Part shown: positions 62,310 to 64,000 of the stretch, one piece after another
Numbering within the stretch: position 1 is the stretch's first letter
Layout of the letters: each line of letters starts with the position of its first letter
Source of the DNA: Thermanaerothrix solaris
Lineage (GTDB): Bacteria > Chloroflexota > Anaerolineae > Anaerolineales > Anaerolineaceae
DNA: 64,000 bases
Direction: 5' to 3'
Assembly (NCBI RefSeq): GCF_032334255.1
Contig: NZ_JAUHMF010000002.1
Location: forward strand, 558,001 to 622,000
Program-made: the position numbers and the translations under genes
The notes under the pieces: generated by a model
Told to the model about the DNA's origin: nothing
Database searches by the model: none
Seen by the model: only the letters and a program-made list of their open reading frames with translations

Positions 62310-63347
62310 ATGACGCGACAGGTAACCCTGGCCATGGTCGGTTTTGGGAATGTGGGGAGGGCTTTTGCTCGCTTGCTTTTACGCAAACAGCCGGAACTGC
62401 TCAAGCAGTTTGGCTGGCAGGTGATCGTGACCGGGATTGTGACCGGGCGACACGGCGCAGCCATCAATCCCGGCGGGATCAACCTTAATCATGCGCTGGA
62501 ATTGAGCGAACGCGGTCAATCTCTAAATGTTCTTTCAGCCCAGCCAGTACCCCAAAACACGCTGGACTTTCTATACGCGAGTTCGGCGGAAGTGATGATT
62601 GAAACTTCGCCCGTTAATCACCTCACCGGCCAGCCGGCAATAGACCACATTAAGGCAGCGTTGCAAAAAGGCATGCACGCCATTACCGCGAACAAAGGCC
62701 CGGTTGTTCATGCCTATAAAGAGTTAACCGAAATGGCTACCAGCCGCGGTAAGCGCTTTCTCTTTGAAGCGGCTGTCATGGATGGAGCGCCGATTTTCTC
62801 GCTCTTCCGCGGCCCATTACCGGCGGTGAACCTGCAGGGCTTTCGGGGTATCCTTAATTCCACCACCAACTTCATCTTGGGCGAGATGGAGCAGGGACGC
62901 ACATTTGAAGAGGCGGTACGCCAGGCGCAGGCGATTGGCATTGCCGAGACCGATCCCAGCGCCGATATTGACGGTTGGGATGCGGCGATCAAGGTTGCGG
63001 CGCTGGTGACGGTGCTAATGGGCATTCCGCTCAAACCCCAAGAGGTGGAACGGCAGGGGATTCGAGAGTTGACCCGGGAGCAAGTAGCCGAAGCGCGCGC
63101 AGCGGGTGAGCGCTGGAAACTGGTGTGCACGGCACGCCGCCAGGGTGATCTGTTGTTGGAAGCGCGGGTGCGTCCAGAGCGGGTCTCCGCCGATTCGGCG
63201 CTGTACGCCATCAGTGGTACCAGTTCCTACGTTGAGTTTCAGCTTGATGTCCTGCCCGGATTGGGGATTGTAGAGAGTGATCCTGGGCCGGAGACGACGG
63301 CTTACGGGTTATTGGCGGATTTGATCAACGCGCTACGAAATCAATAA
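62310..63347 (+). CDS. hom: Homoserine dehydrogenase (short form, no ACT domain)
   Basis: A 345-residue oxidoreductase converting aspartate semialdehyde to homoserine. The nucleotide-binding VGFGNVGRAFA, the TANKGPVVHAY lysine block and LNSTTNFILGEM are typical, as is DPSADIDGWDAAIK. It ends without the C-terminal ACT domain, so threonine feedback is not expected through that route. GGAGG precedes the ATG. Confidence 0.94.
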   Translation: MTRQVTLAMVGFGNVGRAFARLLLRKQPELLKQFGWQVIVTGIVTGRHGAAINPGGINLNHALELSERGQSLNVLSAQPVPQNTLDFLYASSAEVMIETSPVNHLTGQPAIDHIKAALQKGMHAITANKGPVVHAYKELTEMATSRGKRFLFEAAVMDGAPIFSLFRGPLPAVNLQGFRGILNSTTNFILGEMEQGRTFEEAVRQAQAIGIAETDPSADIDGWDAAIKVAALVTVLMGIPLKPQEVERQGIRELTREQVAEARAAGERWKLVCTARRQGDLLLEARVRPERVSADSALYAISGTSSYVEFQLDVLPGLGIVESDPGPETTAYGLLADLINALRNQ

Positions 63348-63353
63348 CTGGAG

Positions 63354-63986
63354 ATGGGTGAAGCGTATTGGGTCGCTGGTGGGCTTGCAGTCGAAGGAGG
63401 GGTGATGTCGTCTTTGCTGGCCAGCGGCCTTAAGCCCCGCTGGGTCGAAGAGAGCCATATTCTGGCGGGGAGTGCTTTCTCTGACATGCCCGGTTTGACC
63501 TACACCTGGCCCCCTTTTTCTGCGCCCAGCGCCTTACGGTGGCTGCAGGACCGGGTAACAGGGCTGCGTTATCATGAACGGGAGTGGCTTTTATTGGCGG
63601 AGCCGGTGAATGAAGGGGTGGCCTGGAGTGTTTTGGCGAGTGCGGCAGGTGTGGGGCGTTACAACCGCTTGCCACAGGCGCGTCTGGAGCCCCTGATACC
63701 CTTTACACGGGAGATGATGTCATCTGACATGTGGAATGACTGGCTGAGCCAGCATGGCCTGGACGGCGAGGGCAGCGGTTCAGTGATGGGGTTAGATATG
63801 CCGGAGACATCTCCTTTCCCTTTGCCTGCTGGGTGGGCTTATACCGCCATCCCCTGGCCGAACCAGCCTTTGCCCGCTCTATTAAACGCATGGGCTGAAC
63901 ACATTACCCGCAGAGAGGTAGAAAAGGTTGTGTTGGTCAGCGAGGTACAATCCAATCTGATTGGCCTGGTTATCTCGCCGGTTTGA
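63354..63986 (+). CDS. Hypothetical protein
   Basis: A 210-residue soluble protein, six bases after hom and probably cotranscribed. Trp- and Pro-rich, with SGLKPRWVEESHILAG and a C-terminal VVLVSEVQSNLIG. No family recognised and no catalytic motif evident. Confidence 0.6.
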   Translation: MGEAYWVAGGLAVEGGVMSSLLASGLKPRWVEESHILAGSAFSDMPGLTYTWPPFSAPSALRWLQDRVTGLRYHEREWLLLAEPVNEGVAWSVLASAAGVGRYNRLPQARLEPLIPFTREMMSSDMWNDWLSQHGLDGEGSGSVMGLDMPETSPFPLPAGWAYTAIPWPNQPLPALLNAWAEHITRREVEKVVLVSEVQSNLIGLVISPV

Positions 63987-63993
63987 GGTGACC

Positions 63994-64000
63994 ATGCGCA
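63994..64000 (+). CDS. Possible start of a further gene
   Basis: An ATG with GAGGTG six bases upstream begins seven bases before the window end. Nothing more can be said. Confidence 0.3.

Overview
The window is about 58% GC and looks like a chromosomal piece of a Chloroflexota bacterium, most likely class Anaerolineae. Support comes from the 16S rRNA, a bacterial Elp3, a eukaryote-type citrate synthase and formate-THF ligase, lycopene-type carotenoid genes, and lipoproteins with long Pro/Thr linkers. This is pattern recognition; no search was run. Nearly all of it is housekeeping or envelope DNA. I see no prophage, insertion sequence or CRISPR array.

Layout. 1-13.5 kb: an L,D-transpeptidase; an IclR regulator with citrate synthase; an amino-acid uptake permease and lipoprotein with a structured leader; PLP synthase pdxST; isocitrate dehydrogenase and aconitase, so the first three TCA enzymes are within 10 kb; YjbQ; an orphan DNA methyltransferase; a nucleoside phosphorylase. 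13.7-19.4 kb: a DUF3048 lipoprotein and a minus-strand operon of two paralogous secreted proteins, a polytopic signal peptidase of the SipW/ER (S26B) type and a Pro/Thr-rich secreted protein. All three secreted proteins carry a SipW-type export motif. The operon is preceded by about 870 bases of structured non-coding DNA. 19.6-24 kb: a glycoside hydrolase-like protein, two tandem PII-like c-di-AMP receptors and two membrane proteins. 24-31 kb: a tandem PhnB/VOC protein, DoxX, crtI-crtB, cysK-cysE behind a leader with mutually exclusive hairpins, and OsmC. 31-45.8 kb: a Trm9-like methyltransferase divergent from Elp3, an AmrS-type radical SAM enzyme, cobS/cobU, an MFS transporter, MutY, Pcm, a phosphoesterase lipoprotein, VanW and endonuclease V.

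45.8-51.75 kb is a complete rRNA operon, 16S-tRNA-Ile-tRNA-Ala-23S-5S, with three tandem promoters, processing stems and a terminator. 51.8-64 kb: a DUF362 protein, formate-THF ligase, a surface-glycan set (NeuB-like synthase, glycosyltransferase-like protein, GT2), bacterioferritin, a class C26 peptidase, glutamate racemase, the DUF3090/SCO1664 pair and homoserine dehydrogenase.

The best candidates for something under-described are the SipW-type export operon with its RNA-rich upstream region, the two structured leaders at 5.4 and 28.4 kb, the Elp3/Trm9-like pair, and the paired c-di-AMP receptors with complementary changes in their binding loops. Several genes have a -10 box 6-7 bases before the start codon, which predicts leaderless mRNAs.
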